From: Amycolatopsis jejuensis
GTDB taxonomy: Bacteria > Actinomycetota > Actinomycetes > Mycobacteriales > Pseudonocardiaceae
Assembly: GCF_000717335.1 (NCBI RefSeq)
Contig: NZ_JNYZ01000014.1
Span: 124,001 to 188,000, forward strand
Direction: 5' to 3'
Length of the DNA stretch: 64,000 bases
Shown: positions 9,370 through 17,917 of the stretch, in pieces
Layout of the letters: each line of letters starts with the position of its first letter
Position numbering within the stretch: the first letter of the stretch is position 1
The notes under the pieces: model-generated
What the model saw: the letters and a program-made list of their open reading frames with translations, nothing else
The model's database searches: none
What the model was told of the DNA's origin: nothing
Program-made: the position numbers and the translations under genes

Positions 9370-10679
9370 GCCCGTTCGAGCGTCCCGTCGGGCCGCGGTC
9401 GCTGGCCGTCCGCGCGGAAGCGGGCGCGGCGGCCGCGGGAGTGCTGCGGCGCGTGCTCGCCGAGGACGGTGCGCGGCTTCTCCTGCTGGTACCCGATCCG
9501 CACGCGCGATTCGCCGCCGTGGAGCTGGCCGCGCCGTTCGCCGCCGAGGTCTTGACCAGCGGGTACGGCGTGTGCAGCTACGTTTTCGCCTGGACCCCCG
9601 AGCGCGAACCACTGCCGGAAACCGGGCCGCTGAAGCCGTATCTCGGCGGTTTCGGTGACCTGCCGGTCCGGCTCGACGCGGCGACCGCGTTCCCGCTGGG
9701 GGACCGGACGTGGGCGGTGGTCGGGGATGCGGAGTTCCCGTCGGGGACACCGGCCGGGCTGGCGCCGCGCACGGTGCTGCGGGACCAGCTGGCCCGCTTG
9801 GAGGAGCACGGGCTGGTCCCGTCGATCGGGATCGAGCACGAGGTCGTTTTCCGAACTGCGGAAGGGGTTCCGCTCACCGGGCACGGTGTTGACTATGCCC
9901 TCGGCGGCACGGAAAGCCTGACGCCGCTGCTCGCCGATCTGCGTTCCGCGGCGGCCGGGCTGGGCGTCGAATCGGCGCGGGCGGAGTGCCATCCGGGGCA
10001 GTACGAGGTCGTGCTGCGGCACCGGGATGCGCTCGCCGCGTGCGATGACGCGCTGCTGTTGCAGCTGGTCACCCGTCGCGTCGCCGCTCGGCATGACCTG
10101 CGCGCCGACTACCTGGCCGCGCCGGAACCGGGGCAGGGCAATTCGTGTCACGTCCACCTTTCACTGTCCACTTCGGACGGTCCGGCCGGGTTCCCTTTTG
10201 TGCTAGGCTCGTTTCTGGCTGGGGTGTTGAGGGATGCACGAGCATTGTCTGCGATCTTGGCGCCGACGTGGAACAGCTATGTCCGGCTGCGCACCGCGCC
10301 GTTCTCGCCGCGGGACCTGCGATGGGGCCCGGACGACCGGACGGCTGCGGTACGGCTCTGCGGCCCGTCGTCCGCACCACGGCTGGAATTCCGCTTCGCG
10401 GGCGCCGACGCCCAGCCGCACCTCGTGGTCGCCGCCCTGCTCGCCGCAGGTACGGCGGGCCTGGCGGAACGGCTGACCCCGCCTGACGCGGGCACGCCGT
10501 GCGGGCAGCTGGCCGGGTCGCCCTGGGAGGCCCTGGAGCTGCTGGAGGAGGGTCGCGTCGCGGATCTGCTGGGCGAGGACGTCGCCGCACAGCAGGCTGC
10601 GCTGCTGCGGGAGGAACTCGACGCGGGCCTGGCCGCGGTCACCGACCTGCAACGCCGCCGGGGTGCGCTGCGGTCCTGA
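9366..10679 (+). CDS. Glutamine-synthetase-like carboxylate-amine ligase in the siderophore operon
   Basis: The protein is 437 residues from GTG 9366, which gives the same GTGA overlap as the two preceding junctions; the adjacent GTG at 9363 is an alternative. The GS catalytic fold is visible: metal-binding Glu in IGIEHEVVF and ARAECHPGQYEV, the ATP/metal His in GNSCHVHLSL, and the Arg/Glu segment RLEFRFAGADAQPH. The N-terminal half is not like true GlnA, and the adenylylation loop is absent, so a role in nitrogen assimilation is unlikely. Family members join gamma-carboxylates to amines, for example polyamines. A role in hydroxamate or amide formation on the siderophore is inferred from position only. 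Confidence 0.75.
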   Translation: MSPFERPVGPRSLAVRAEAGAAAAGVLRRVLAEDGARLLLLVPDPHARFAAVELAAPFAAEVLTSGYGVCSYVFAWTPEREPLPETGPLKPYLGGFGDLPVRLDAATAFPLGDRTWAVVGDAEFPSGTPAGLAPRTVLRDQLARLEEHGLVPSIGIEHEVVFRTAEGVPLTGHGVDYALGGTESLTPLLADLRSAAAGLGVESARAECHPGQYEVVLRHRDALAACDDALLLQLVTRRVAARHDLRADYLAAPEPGQGNSCHVHLSLSTSDGPAGFPFVLGSFLAGVLRDARALSAILAPTWNSYVRLRTAPFSPRDLRWGPDDRTAAVRLCGPSSAPRLEFRFAGADAQPHLVVAALLAAGTAGLAERLTPPDAGTPCGQLAGSPWEALELLEEGRVADLLGEDVAAQQAALLREELDAGLAAVTDLQRRRGALRS

Positions 10680-10938
10680 GCGGCTCGGCGCAGGGCGCCT
10701 CGGCGCAGGACACCTCGGTGCCGGACTCAGGCGAGGTGGATGCGTACCGCCGCCCCTAAAAGGTGGAAGGGTACTTCCCGAATACTTTGGTCTTCTCGCT
10801 GGCCGTTGTCCCGGGGGGCGATCGGCCTCGCTGCTCACCGCTGAGGTGCCCGGCGGTCCTGAACGACCGCTGTCCGGCGGGTGACGACCTGGTCCGCGGG
10901 ACTTGCGCCGCCCCGCGTGAGTGCGCAGGCTCGGTGCC

Positions 10939-12351
10939 GTGAGCGAACACGAGTACGACCTCATCGTCATCGGCTCCGGTCCGGGTGGGCAGAAGGCCGC
11001 CATCGCGGCGGCGAAACTGGGGAAGAAGGTCGCGGTCGTCGACCGGCACGACATGGTCGGCGGCGTCTGCGTCAACACGGGCACCATCCCGTCGAAGACG
11101 CTGCGCGAAGCCGTGCTGTACCTGACCGGCATGAACCAGCGCGAGCTGTACGGCGCGAGCTACCGGGTGAAACAGGACATCACGATCGCGGACCTGATGG
11201 CGCGCACGCAGCACGTCGTCGGCCGCGAGGTGCAGGTGGTGCGCGCGCAGCTGCTGCGCAACCACGTGGACCTGGTGGTCGGCACGGGCTCGTTCGCGGA
11301 TCCGCACACCGTCCTCGTCGACGGCAAGCACCGCGGCGACCGGCGCACGATCACCGGCGACTACGTCGTGATCGCCACCGGCACCCGCCCGGCGCGCCCG
11401 GGGAATGTCGACTTCGACGCCGTGCGCGTCCTCGATTCCGACGAGATCCTGCGGATGGAGGAGATCCCGTCGTCGCTGGTCGTCGTGGGTGCGGGGGTGA
11501 TCGGGATCGAGTACGCGTCGATGTTCGCCGCGCTCGGCTCGCGCGTGACCGTCGTCGAGCAGCGGGACCAGATGCTCGATTTCTGCGACCCGGAAATCGT
11601 CGAATCGCTCAAGTTCCAGCTGCGCGACCTGGGTGTCACGTTCCGGTTCGGCGAGAAGGTGGCGAACGTGGCGGTGTCCGACGATTCGACCGTCACCACG
11701 CTGGTCAGCGGCAAGCGGATCCCGGCCGACGCGGTGATGTACTCGGCCGGCCGGCAGGGGATGACCGGGGCGCTGGCACTGGAGGCGGCCGGACTCACCG
11801 CGGACGCGCGCGGTCGGCTGGTGGTCGACGAGCACTACCGGACCGGGGTCGAGCACGTCTATGCGGTCGGCGACGTGATCGGGTTCCCGGCGCTCGCGGC
11901 GACGTCGATGGACCAGGGCAGGCTCGCGGCGTACCACGCGTTCGGCGAACCGGCGAACGACATCGGTGCGCTGCAGCCGATCGGGATCTACACGATCCCG
12001 GAGATCTCGTACGTGGGCGCGACGGAGGCGCAGCTGACGTCGTCTTCGGTGCCGTACGAGGTCGGCATCGCGCGGTATCGCGAGCTGGCGCGCGGGCAGA
12101 TTTCCGGGGACAGCTATGGGATGTTGAAGCTTCTCGTATCGACAGCCGACAAGAAACTGTTGGGAGTACACGTTTTCGGCACCGGAGCGACCGACCTCGT
12201 GCACATCGGGCAAGCCGTGATGGGCTGCGGCGGCACGGTGGATTACCTGGTGGACGCGGTGTTCAACTACCCGACGCTGTCCGAGGCGTACAAGGTCGCC
12301 GCCCTCGACGCGACCAACAAGATCCGCGCGCTGGAGCGCTTCTCGGGGTAA
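10939..12351 (+). CDS. sthA: Soluble (Si-specific) NAD(P)+ transhydrogenase
   Basis: The 470-residue flavoprotein moves hydride between NADPH and NAD+. The FAD motif [12 protein letters not shown] is at the N-terminus and the NAD(P) motif [12 protein letters not shown] is central, with a pyridine nucleotide-disulfide dimerisation domain at the C-terminus. The first redox cysteine is kept but the second is Thr ([13 protein letters not shown], giving CX4T), the signature that separates SthA from lipoamide dehydrogenase and mercuric reductase. GTG 10939 is preferred over GTG 10921 because homologues begin close to EYDLIVIG. It stands alone; the region before it (10680-10938) has only a small GGAAG/CTTCC hairpin near 10765. 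Confidence 0.9.
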   Translation: MSEHEYDLIVIGSGPGGQKAAIAAAKLGKKVAVVDRHDMVGGVCVNTGTIPSKTLREAVLYLTGMNQRELYGASYRVKQDITIADLMARTQHVVGREVQVVRAQLLRNHVDLVVGTGSFADPHTVLVDGKHRGDRRTITGDYVVIATGTRPARPGNVDFDAVRVLDSDEILRMEEIPSSLVVVGAGVIGIEYASMFAALGSRVTVVEQRDQMLDFCDPEIVESLKFQLRDLGVTFRFGEKVANVAVSDDSTVTTLVSGKRIPADAVMYSAGRQGMTGALALEAAGLTADARGRLVVDEHYRTGVEHVYAVGDVIGFPALAATSMDQGRLAAYHAFGEPANDIGALQPIGIYTIPEISYVGATEAQLTSSSVPYEVGIARYRELARGQISGDSYGMLKLLVSTADKKLLGVHVFGTGATDLVHIGQAVMGCGGTVDYLVDAVFNYPTLSEAYKVAALDATNKIRALERFSG

Positions 12352-12356
12352 TCCGT

Positions 12357-12372
12357 TCGAACATATGTTTGA
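12357..12372. promoter_or_regulatory. SOS box 1 (LexA operator)
   Basis: TCGAACATATGTTTGA matches 11 of 12 half-site positions of the mycobacterial/Bacillus-type SOS box TCGAAC-N4-GTTCGA. It lies six bases after the sthA stop and 31 bases before the preferred GTG of the radical SAM gene. Confidence 0.8.
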
Positions 12373-12379
12373 CAGCGCT

Positions 12380-12395
12380 TAGAACATGTGTTCGA
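12380..12395. promoter_or_regulatory. SOS box 2 (LexA operator)
   Basis: TAGAACATGTGTTCGA matches 11 of 12 half-site positions of TCGAAC-N4-GTTCGA. Its centre is 23 bp from that of box 1, about two helical turns. It ends eight bases before GTG 12404 and overlaps the alternative ATG at 12386, which argues for the GTG start. Two tandem sites imply tight LexA repression with DNA-damage induction. Confidence 0.8.
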
Positions 12396-12403
12396 ATAGA
12401 TGG

Positions 12404-14575
12404 GTGCGTTGGGAACAGCTGCGAGCAGGGAGGGAGGAGCCGGTACTGCCGGGCCTCGGGGCTTTCGGAGAAGTGGTGCGCTCCGTGCGGGTCCCGGAGT
12501 TCGACGGGGTCACCTTCCACGAGGTGCGTGCCCGGTCGGTGCTGAACCGGGTACCCGAGGCGTCGCAGGTGCCGTTCCGGTGGTCGGTCAATCCGTACCG
12601 GGGATGCTCGCACGCGTGCACGTACTGCCTCGAAGGCGATACGCCGGTGCTGATGGCCGACGGGCGGGCGAAACCGATTGCCGAACTGCGCGCGGGTGAC
12701 CGGATCATGGGCACGCGCGGCCACGGCGTCGCGCGGCGGCTGGTGCCCACGGAGGTGCTGGCGCACTGGACCACCGTGCGGGAGGCGTACCGGATTTCGC
12801 TCGACGACGGCACCCGCATCGTCGCTGGTCCGGACCACCGGTTCCTCAGCTCGCGCGGCTGGAAGTACGTCACCGGCAGCAGGCTGGGCAGGGCGCAGCG
12901 TCCGCATCTGGAGGCAGGCGCGGAACTGGTCGGCGGTGGCCGGTTCATGCGCACACCGGACGACACGCTCGGCTATCGCGCGGGGTACCTGTGCGGGATG
13001 CTGCGCTCCGGCGGGTTCGCCGCGGAGGCCGACGCGGCCGCGCGGGCGCTGGCCTACTTGCCGGACTTCGGGTCGTCGGTGGGCTTCATGCGGATCCCGA
13101 AGGAGCCCGACGCGCACTGGTCGCGCGGGTTCCTGGCCGGGCTGTTCGACCTCGCGGGCGGCTACCGGCGCGGGATCCTGTCGATCGCGCACGACGAGAC
13201 CGAGGTCGTGGACACGCTGTTCGTCGCGCTGGACCGGTTCTCGTTCGGATACGAGACGGTCGGCCACCGGCAGCATCCGGGCCGCCGCCAGGCACGGCTC
13301 ACCGGCGGAACCGGCGAAGTCCTGCGGTTCCTGCATCTGGTCGACCCGGCAGTCGAGTGGAAACGCTCGCTCGACGGAACGGTGATCGGCGGGGTCCGGC
13401 GCACAGTCACGTCGGTCGCGTCGCTGGGGATGGAGCTGCCGCTGTTCGACATCACGACGGGCACTGGCGATTTCGTGGCCGACGGGATGGTGTCGCACAA
13501 CTGTTTCGCGCGGAACACGCACAAGTACCTGGATTTCGACGCCGGGCGGGATTTCGACACCCAGGTCGTGGTGAAGGTCAACGCACCGGAAGTGCTTGCC
13601 GCGCAACTGAAACGCCCGAGCTGGCAACGGGAGCCGGTGGCGATGGGCACGAACACCGACCCGTACCAGCGGGTCGAAGGCCGCTACCGGCTGATGCCGG
13701 GCATCATCCGCGCGCTCGCGGATTCCGGCACGCCACTGTCGATCCTCACGAAGGGCACAATGCTGAGCCGCGACCTGCCACTGCTGGAGTCGGCAGGCAA
13801 GGACGTGCCGGTGCACCTGGCGGTCTCACTGGCCCTGCTGGACCGCGACCTGCAGCGGCGCCTGGAACCGGGCACGCCGAGCCCCCGGGCGAGACTGGAC
13901 CTGATCCGCAAGGCCGCCGCGTCGGGGCTGCCTTGCTCGGTGATGGTCGCGCCGGTGCTGCCGTACCTGACAGATTCGGTGGAGGCGCTGGACCCGCTGC
14001 TCGCCGCATTGGTCGAAGCCGGGGCGACCAGCGTGACGGTCCTGCCGCTGCACCTCCGTCCGGGCGCGCGGGAGTGGTTTGCGGAGTGGCTGAAGCGGAC
14101 GTACCCGGAGCTGGTGCCGAGGTACCGCCGGTTGTACGCACGGGGGAGTTACGTGGACCGCGGGTATCGGGAACGGCTGGCGGCGCGGGTGGGTCCATTG
14201 CTGCGACGGCACGGTCTGGACCCACGCAGGCGCAACGAACACCGCACGGGAGTGGCTGATCCCCCGGGGACGGGTACGCCCGGGGTACCGGTGCAGCGGA
14301 TGGGGGAGCGGGCGGCTGAGTCGCCAGGTCTCTCGCCCGGGGTGGCCGAGCCGCTAGGTCGCTCGCCCGGCGTGGGTGAGTCGCCTGGTCTCTCGCCCAG
14401 GGCGGCCGAGCCGCCTGATCCGAAGCGGAAGGCAGGGTCCGGGCAGCTCTCGCTCCGGACGGGCAGGACGGCGTCCGGGCAGGCAGCCCCATCGCCCGGC
14501 GCAGGTAATACGGCGGCCGAGCCGCCGGACGCGGAGCAGAAGACGGGGGAGGCGGAACAGTTGCGACTGCTGTGA
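12404..14575 (+). CDS. Intein-containing Rv2578c family radical SAM protein (SplB-like)
   Basis: The precursor has 723 residues; removal of a 292-residue intein gives a 431-residue protein. The flanks align with M. tuberculosis Rv2578c, a COG1533 (SplB, spore photoproduct lyase-like) radical SAM protein: MRWEQ at the start, [24 protein letters not shown] and [13 protein letters not shown]. The [4Fe-4S] motif CX3CX2C is CSHACTYC after splicing (Cys68, Cys72, and the residue numbered 367 in the precursor). GTG 12404 gives the Rv2578c-like N-terminus; ATG 12386 would overlap an SOS box. The last ~100 residues are a Pro/Gly-rich tail with 10-residue repeats, ending EQLRLL. The substrate is unknown; a DNA-damage role is inferred from the SOS boxes and SplB relationship. 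Confidence 0.9.
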   Translation: MRWEQLRAGREEPVLPGLGAFGEVVRSVRVPEFDGVTFHEVRARSVLNRVPEASQVPFRWSVNPYRGCSHACTYCLEGDTPVLMADGRAKPIAELRAGDRIMGTRGHGVARRLVPTEVLAHWTTVREAYRISLDDGTRIVAGPDHRFLSSRGWKYVTGSRLGRAQRPHLEAGAELVGGGRFMRTPDDTLGYRAGYLCGMLRSGGFAAEADAAARALAYLPDFGSSVGFMRIPKEPDAHWSRGFLAGLFDLAGGYRRGILSIAHDETEVVDTLFVALDRFSFGYETVGHRQHPGRRQARLTGGTGEVLRFLHLVDPAVEWKRSLDGTVIGGVRRTVTSVASLGMELPLFDITTGTGDFVADGMVSHNCFARNTHKYLDFDAGRDFDTQVVVKVNAPEVLAAQLKRPSWQREPVAMGTNTDPYQRVEGRYRLMPGIIRALADSGTPLSILTKGTMLSRDLPLLESAGKDVPVHLAVSLALLDRDLQRRLEPGTPSPRARLDLIRKAAASGLPCSVMVAPVLPYLTDSVEALDPLLAALVEAGATSVTVLPLHLRPGAREWFAEWLKRTYPELVPRYRRLYARGSYVDRGYRERLAARVGPLLRRHGLDPRRRNEHRTGVADPPGTGTPGVPVQRMGERAAESPGLSPGVAEPLGRSPGVGESPGLSPRAAEPPDPKRKAGSGQLSLRTGRTASGQAAPSPGAGNTAAEPPDAEQKTGEAEQLRLL
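12626..13501 (+). other. Intein inside the radical SAM CX3CX2C motif
   Basis: This in-frame 292-residue segment starts with Cys ([13 protein letters not shown], splicing block A), contains block B with the conserved His ([15 protein letters not shown]), and ends with block F/G ([14 protein letters not shown] then VSHN) followed by Cys+1 of the C-extein ([10 protein letters not shown]). Excision rejoins CSHACTY to CFARN. Between the splicing blocks are two decayed LAGLIDADG helices, [11 protein letters not shown] (intein residues about 119-129) and [12 protein letters not shown] (about 169-180). Both lack the catalytic acidic residue at LAGLIDADG position 8, so the homing endonuclease is probably dead. 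All splicing residues seen are intact, so splicing should work. Confidence 0.93.
14318..14422 (+). repeat. In-frame 30-bp tandem repeats in the radical SAM C-terminal tail
   Basis: Three and a half copies of a 30-bp unit (starts 14318, 14348, 14378, 14408; GAGTCGCCAGGTCTCTCGCC-like) encode 10-residue repeats of the type [10 protein letters not shown]. The repeats lie after the last residue conserved with Rv2578c and keep the frame. Confidence 0.8.
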
Positions 14576-15120
14576 ACATCGGCCGCAGGTGCTCACCGCT
14601 ACCCGCCCCGGCCCGCAGCCTCGCTGGCGCCACTCAGCCGGTCGAGCCGAGCCGGTCCGTGCCCGGTTCGCAGCCTCGGCGGCGCCGCCCAGCAGGTGGG
14701 GTCGAGTCCGTTCGTGCCCGACTTGCCGCGTTGGTGACGCCGCCCAACCGGTGGGGTCGAGCCTGCTCGTGCCCGGCCCGCCACCGCGGCGTACTGCCCA
14801 AGCGCCGGGATCAAGCCTGGGTCGCACCGGCCCCGCCGCCCCGGCGACCCAGTGACCCGGCGGCGCCGCCCAGCCCGTGGAGTCGCGCCTGCTCGTGCCC
14901 GGCTCGCCGCCTCGGTGGCACCGTCCGGGCACCGGGGTCAAGCCTGTTCGCACCCGGCCCGCCACCTGACCGGCTCCACCGGCTCCACCGGTCCACCGGC
15001 ACCACTGCCGCCACCGGTCCAATGGAGTCAAACCTGGTCGCGCCCTCCTCAGCCGGGTTCGTTAGCCTCTGTGTTCGGCGAAAAGGCGTATGCCCGCCGC
15101 ACCCGGACTCCGTGGACCTA
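14576..15120. repeat. Spacer of ~7 degenerate ~55-bp tandem repeats before aspS
   Basis: No gene is supported here. From about 14640 to 15050 roughly seven copies of a 53-75 bp unit can be followed, each with a GGGTCGAGCCTG-TCGTGCCCGGC core followed by a CGGCGGCGCCGCCCA-like part. Copies are diverged and show indels. An aspS-frame reading stays open across it, but the aspartyl-tRNA synthetase family has no such N-terminal extension and a good ribosome binding site lies just before 15136. Confidence 0.7.
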
Positions 15121-15135
15121 GGGAGAGCAGTCGCA

Positions 15136-16908
15136 GTGCTCCGCACTCATCAAGCCGGTACTTTGCGTGCCGGGCAGGCCGGTCGGACCGTCACCCTCAC
15201 CGGATGGGTGGCTCGGCGGCGCGATCACGGCGGAGTGATCTTCATCGATCTCCGGGATGCCAGCGGGGTTGCGCAGGTCGTCTTCCGTGAGGGCGAGATG
15301 GCCGAGCGTGCGCATGCGCTGCGGTCGGAGTTCTGCGTGCAGGTCACCGGCGAGGTGGCGCAGCGGCCCGAGGGCAACGCGAACCCCGACATCCCCACCG
15401 GCGACATCGAGGTGCTCGCGACCGAACTGGTCGTCCTGTCCGAGGCCGCGCCGCTGCCCTTCCCCATCGACGACCGCGTCGACGTCGGCGAAGAGGTCCG
15501 CCTCAAGTACCGCTACCTCGACCTGCGCCGTAGCGGTCCGGCGGCTGCCATCCGGCTGCGCAGCGAGGTCAGCCGGGTCGCGCGGGAGGTGCTGCACGCG
15601 CAGGAGTTCGTCGAGGTCGAGACCCCGACGATGACCCGCTCCACCCCCGAAGGCGCGCGTGACTTCCTCGTGCCCGCGCGGCTCAAGCCCGGCTCCTGGT
15701 ACGCGCTCCCGCAGTCGCCGCAGCTGTTCAAGCAGCTGCTGATGGTCGGCGGTCTCGAACGGTACTTCCAGATCGCCCGCTGCTACCGCGACGAGGACTT
15801 CCGCGCCGACCGCCAGCCCGAGTTCACCCAGCTCGACATCGAGATGAGCTTCGTCGAGCAGGACGACGTGATCAAGGTCGGCGAGGACGTCGTCACCGCG
15901 TTGTGGAAGCTGATCGGCCACGACATCACCACGCCGATCCCGCGGATCACCTACCGCGAGTCCATGGCGAAATACGGCTCGGACAAGCCCGACCTGCGCT
16001 TCGACCTCGAGATCACCGAGCTCACCGAGTTCTTCTCGGACACGCCGTTCCGTGTGTTCCAGGCCCCGTACGTCGGCGCGGTCGTCATGGCCGGCGGCGC
16101 CTCCCAGCCGCGCCGTCAGCTCGACGCCTGGCAGGAGTGGGCGAAGCAGCGCGGCGCGAAGGGCCTCGCGTACGTCCTGGTCAACGAGGACGGGACGCTC
16201 GGCGGCCCGGTCGCGAAGAACCTGTCCGACACCGAGCGGGAGAACGTCGCGGCCGCTGCCGGGGCGAAGCCGGGCGACTGCATCTTCTTCGGTGCCGGCA
16301 AGGTTTCCACCGCGCAGCCGCTGCTCGGCGCCGCGCGCGACGAGATCGGCCGCCGGCTCGGGCTGATCGACGAGAACGCCTGGTCGTTCGTCTGGGTCGT
16401 CGATGCGCCGCTGTTCGCGCCGGTCGAGGACATCGGCGACGACGTCGCGGTCGGTTCCGGCAAGTGGACCGCCGTGCACCACGCGTTCACCTCGCCGACG
16501 CCGGAGTGGATCGACAAGTTCGAGCAGGACCCGGGCAACGCGCTCGCCTACGCATACGACCTCGTGTGCAACGGCAACGAGATCGGCGGCGGGTCGATCC
16601 GTATCCACCGCGAGGACGTCCAGAAGCGCGTGTTCGCGCTGATGGGCCTCGGCGAGGCGGAGGCGCAGGAGAAGTTCGGCTTCCTGCTCGAGGCGTTCCA
16701 GTTCGGCGCGCCCCCGCACGGCGGTATCGCGTTCGGCTGGGACCGCATCGTGATGCTCCTGGCGCACGCCGACTCGCTGCGCGACGTCATCGCGTTCCCC
16801 AAGACCGGCGGCGGGTACGACCCGCTCACCGCCGCGCCTGCGCCCATCACCGCGCAGCAGCGCAAGGAGGCCGGGATCGACGCGAAACCGGCCGCGCCGG
16901 CCAAGTAG
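15136..16908 (+). CDS. aspS: Aspartyl-tRNA synthetase (bacterial type)
   Basis: This 590-residue class II synthetase charges tRNA with aspartate. The N-terminal OB-fold anticodon domain ([19 protein letters not shown]), motif 2 ([19 protein letters not shown]) and motif 3 ([12 protein letters not shown]) are visible, along with the bacterial GAD insertion in the middle. The GTG at 15136 follows GGGAGAG (15121-15127) at good spacing and gives the family's normal length. Whether it is discriminating or also charges tRNA-Asn was not determined. The DUF389 gene begins directly after the stop. Confidence 0.93.
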   Translation: MLRTHQAGTLRAGQAGRTVTLTGWVARRRDHGGVIFIDLRDASGVAQVVFREGEMAERAHALRSEFCVQVTGEVAQRPEGNANPDIPTGDIEVLATELVVLSEAAPLPFPIDDRVDVGEEVRLKYRYLDLRRSGPAAAIRLRSEVSRVAREVLHAQEFVEVETPTMTRSTPEGARDFLVPARLKPGSWYALPQSPQLFKQLLMVGGLERYFQIARCYRDEDFRADRQPEFTQLDIEMSFVEQDDVIKVGEDVVTALWKLIGHDITTPIPRITYRESMAKYGSDKPDLRFDLEITELTEFFSDTPFRVFQAPYVGAVVMAGGASQPRRQLDAWQEWAKQRGAKGLAYVLVNEDGTLGGPVAKNLSDTERENVAAAAGAKPGDCIFFGAGKVSTAQPLLGAARDEIGRRLGLIDENAWSFVWVVDAPLFAPVEDIGDDVAVGSGKWTAVHHAFTSPTPEWIDKFEQDPGNALAYAYDLVCNGNEIGGGSIRIHREDVQKRVFALMGLGEAEAQEKFGFLLEAFQFGAPPHGGIAFGWDRIVMLLAHADSLRDVIAFPKTGGGYDPLTAAPAPITAQQRKEAGIDAKPAAPAK

Positions 16909-17850
16909 GTGCTGCACCTCAGGGCGGTGTGCCCGCCCGAGCAGACCGACGAAACGCTCGCGGCGCTGCAGGCCCACCCGGGCACCGCGCACCTGATCGT
17001 GCATCGCGGGGTCGCCGTGGCGCCCGCGGGTGATCTCGTCGAGGCGGACGTCGCGCGCGAGGCCGCGGACGAGATCGTCGACGCGCTCTGCATGCTCGGC
17101 CTCGACCGCACCGGCGGCATCACGATGGAAGCGCTGGACACGGCGTTGTCCGACGCTGCCGATGCGGCCGAGGAAGCCGCGCCCGGCGAAGGTGCGGACG
17201 CCGTCGTCTGGCAGGAGCTGCTCGGCCGCACCGGCGAGGAGTCGCGCTGGAACGCCACTTTCCAGGCGTTCCTGGCCATCGCGTGCCTGCTCGCCGCGGT
17301 CGGCGTGCTCACCGACTCACCGGTCACCGTGGTCGGCGCGATGGTGGTCGGGCCCGAGTTCGGCCCGCTCGCGGCGCTCGCCGTCGGCGCAGTGCTGCGC
17401 CGTGGTGACCTGATGCGCCGCGCGGGGCTTGCGCTGGTGGCCGGCTTCCCGGTCGCGATGGTGATCACGCTGGCAGGCGTGCTGCTCGGCAGTGCCGCCG
17501 GGATCTTCGACCCGAAGACGATCGTCGACAATCATGAAGTCGACTTCGTCTACCAGGTCGGTCCCGCGTCGTTCGTAGTCGCGTTGCTCGCCGGGGCCGC
17601 CGGAATGCTCGCGATGACGTCGGCGAAATCGGCCGCGCTGGTCGGTGTGTTCATTTCGGTGACCACGGTGCCCGCCGCCGGGTACGCGATGGTCGCGGCC
17701 GTCGCCGGACGCTGGGACCGGTCCGGGTTTTCGCTTCTGCAGCTGCTGGTGAACCTCTTCGGAATCGTTCTTGCTGCCGCCATTGTGCTGATCCTTCGCC
17801 GTCGCAAGCAACGTTCTGCCGCCTTGTTACGTCCGCTTTCCCGTGGATGA
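16909..17850 (+). CDS. DUF389 family membrane protein
   Basis: The protein has 313 residues: a soluble N-terminal part of about 110 residues, then a run of hydrophobic helices (about residues 119-300) with the DUF389 hallmark VVGAMVVGPEFGPLAALAVG. Function is not established for the family. The GTG start abuts the aspS stop without a gap, suggesting co-transcription. Confidence 0.85.
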   Translation: MLHLRAVCPPEQTDETLAALQAHPGTAHLIVHRGVAVAPAGDLVEADVAREAADEIVDALCMLGLDRTGGITMEALDTALSDAADAAEEAAPGEGADAVVWQELLGRTGEESRWNATFQAFLAIACLLAAVGVLTDSPVTVVGAMVVGPEFGPLAALAVGAVLRRGDLMRRAGLALVAGFPVAMVITLAGVLLGSAAGIFDPKTIVDNHEVDFVYQVGPASFVVALLAGAAGMLAMTSAKSAALVGVFISVTTVPAAGYAMVAAVAGRWDRSGFSLLQLLVNLFGIVLAAAIVLILRRRKQRSAALLRPLSRG

Positions 17851-17917
17851 CAACGTGCGTCTCGTCGCCTCGAACGTGGTGGTCATGGTTGCTGAGTCAC
17901 GAGTAGGGTCGGAGACA

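Noticed and set aside
9366-10679. True glutamine synthetase (glnA) for nitrogen assimilation
   Set aside because: The protein lacks the adenylylation site and typical GlnA N-terminal region, and it is the last gene of an iron-regulated siderophore operon.
12626-13501. Active homing endonuclease in the intein
   Set aside because: Both LAGLIDADG-like helices lack the catalytic acidic residue (MLRSGG and FDLAGG), so activity is unlikely.
14572-15135. N-terminal extension of aspS through the repeat spacer
   Set aside because: The family has no such domain, the extension is repeat-derived, and a good ribosome binding site precedes GTG 15136.
15118-17004. Long minus-strand open frame opposite aspS
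   Set aside because: Shadow of aspS codon bias; the plus-strand frame carries full aspartyl-tRNA synthetase motifs.
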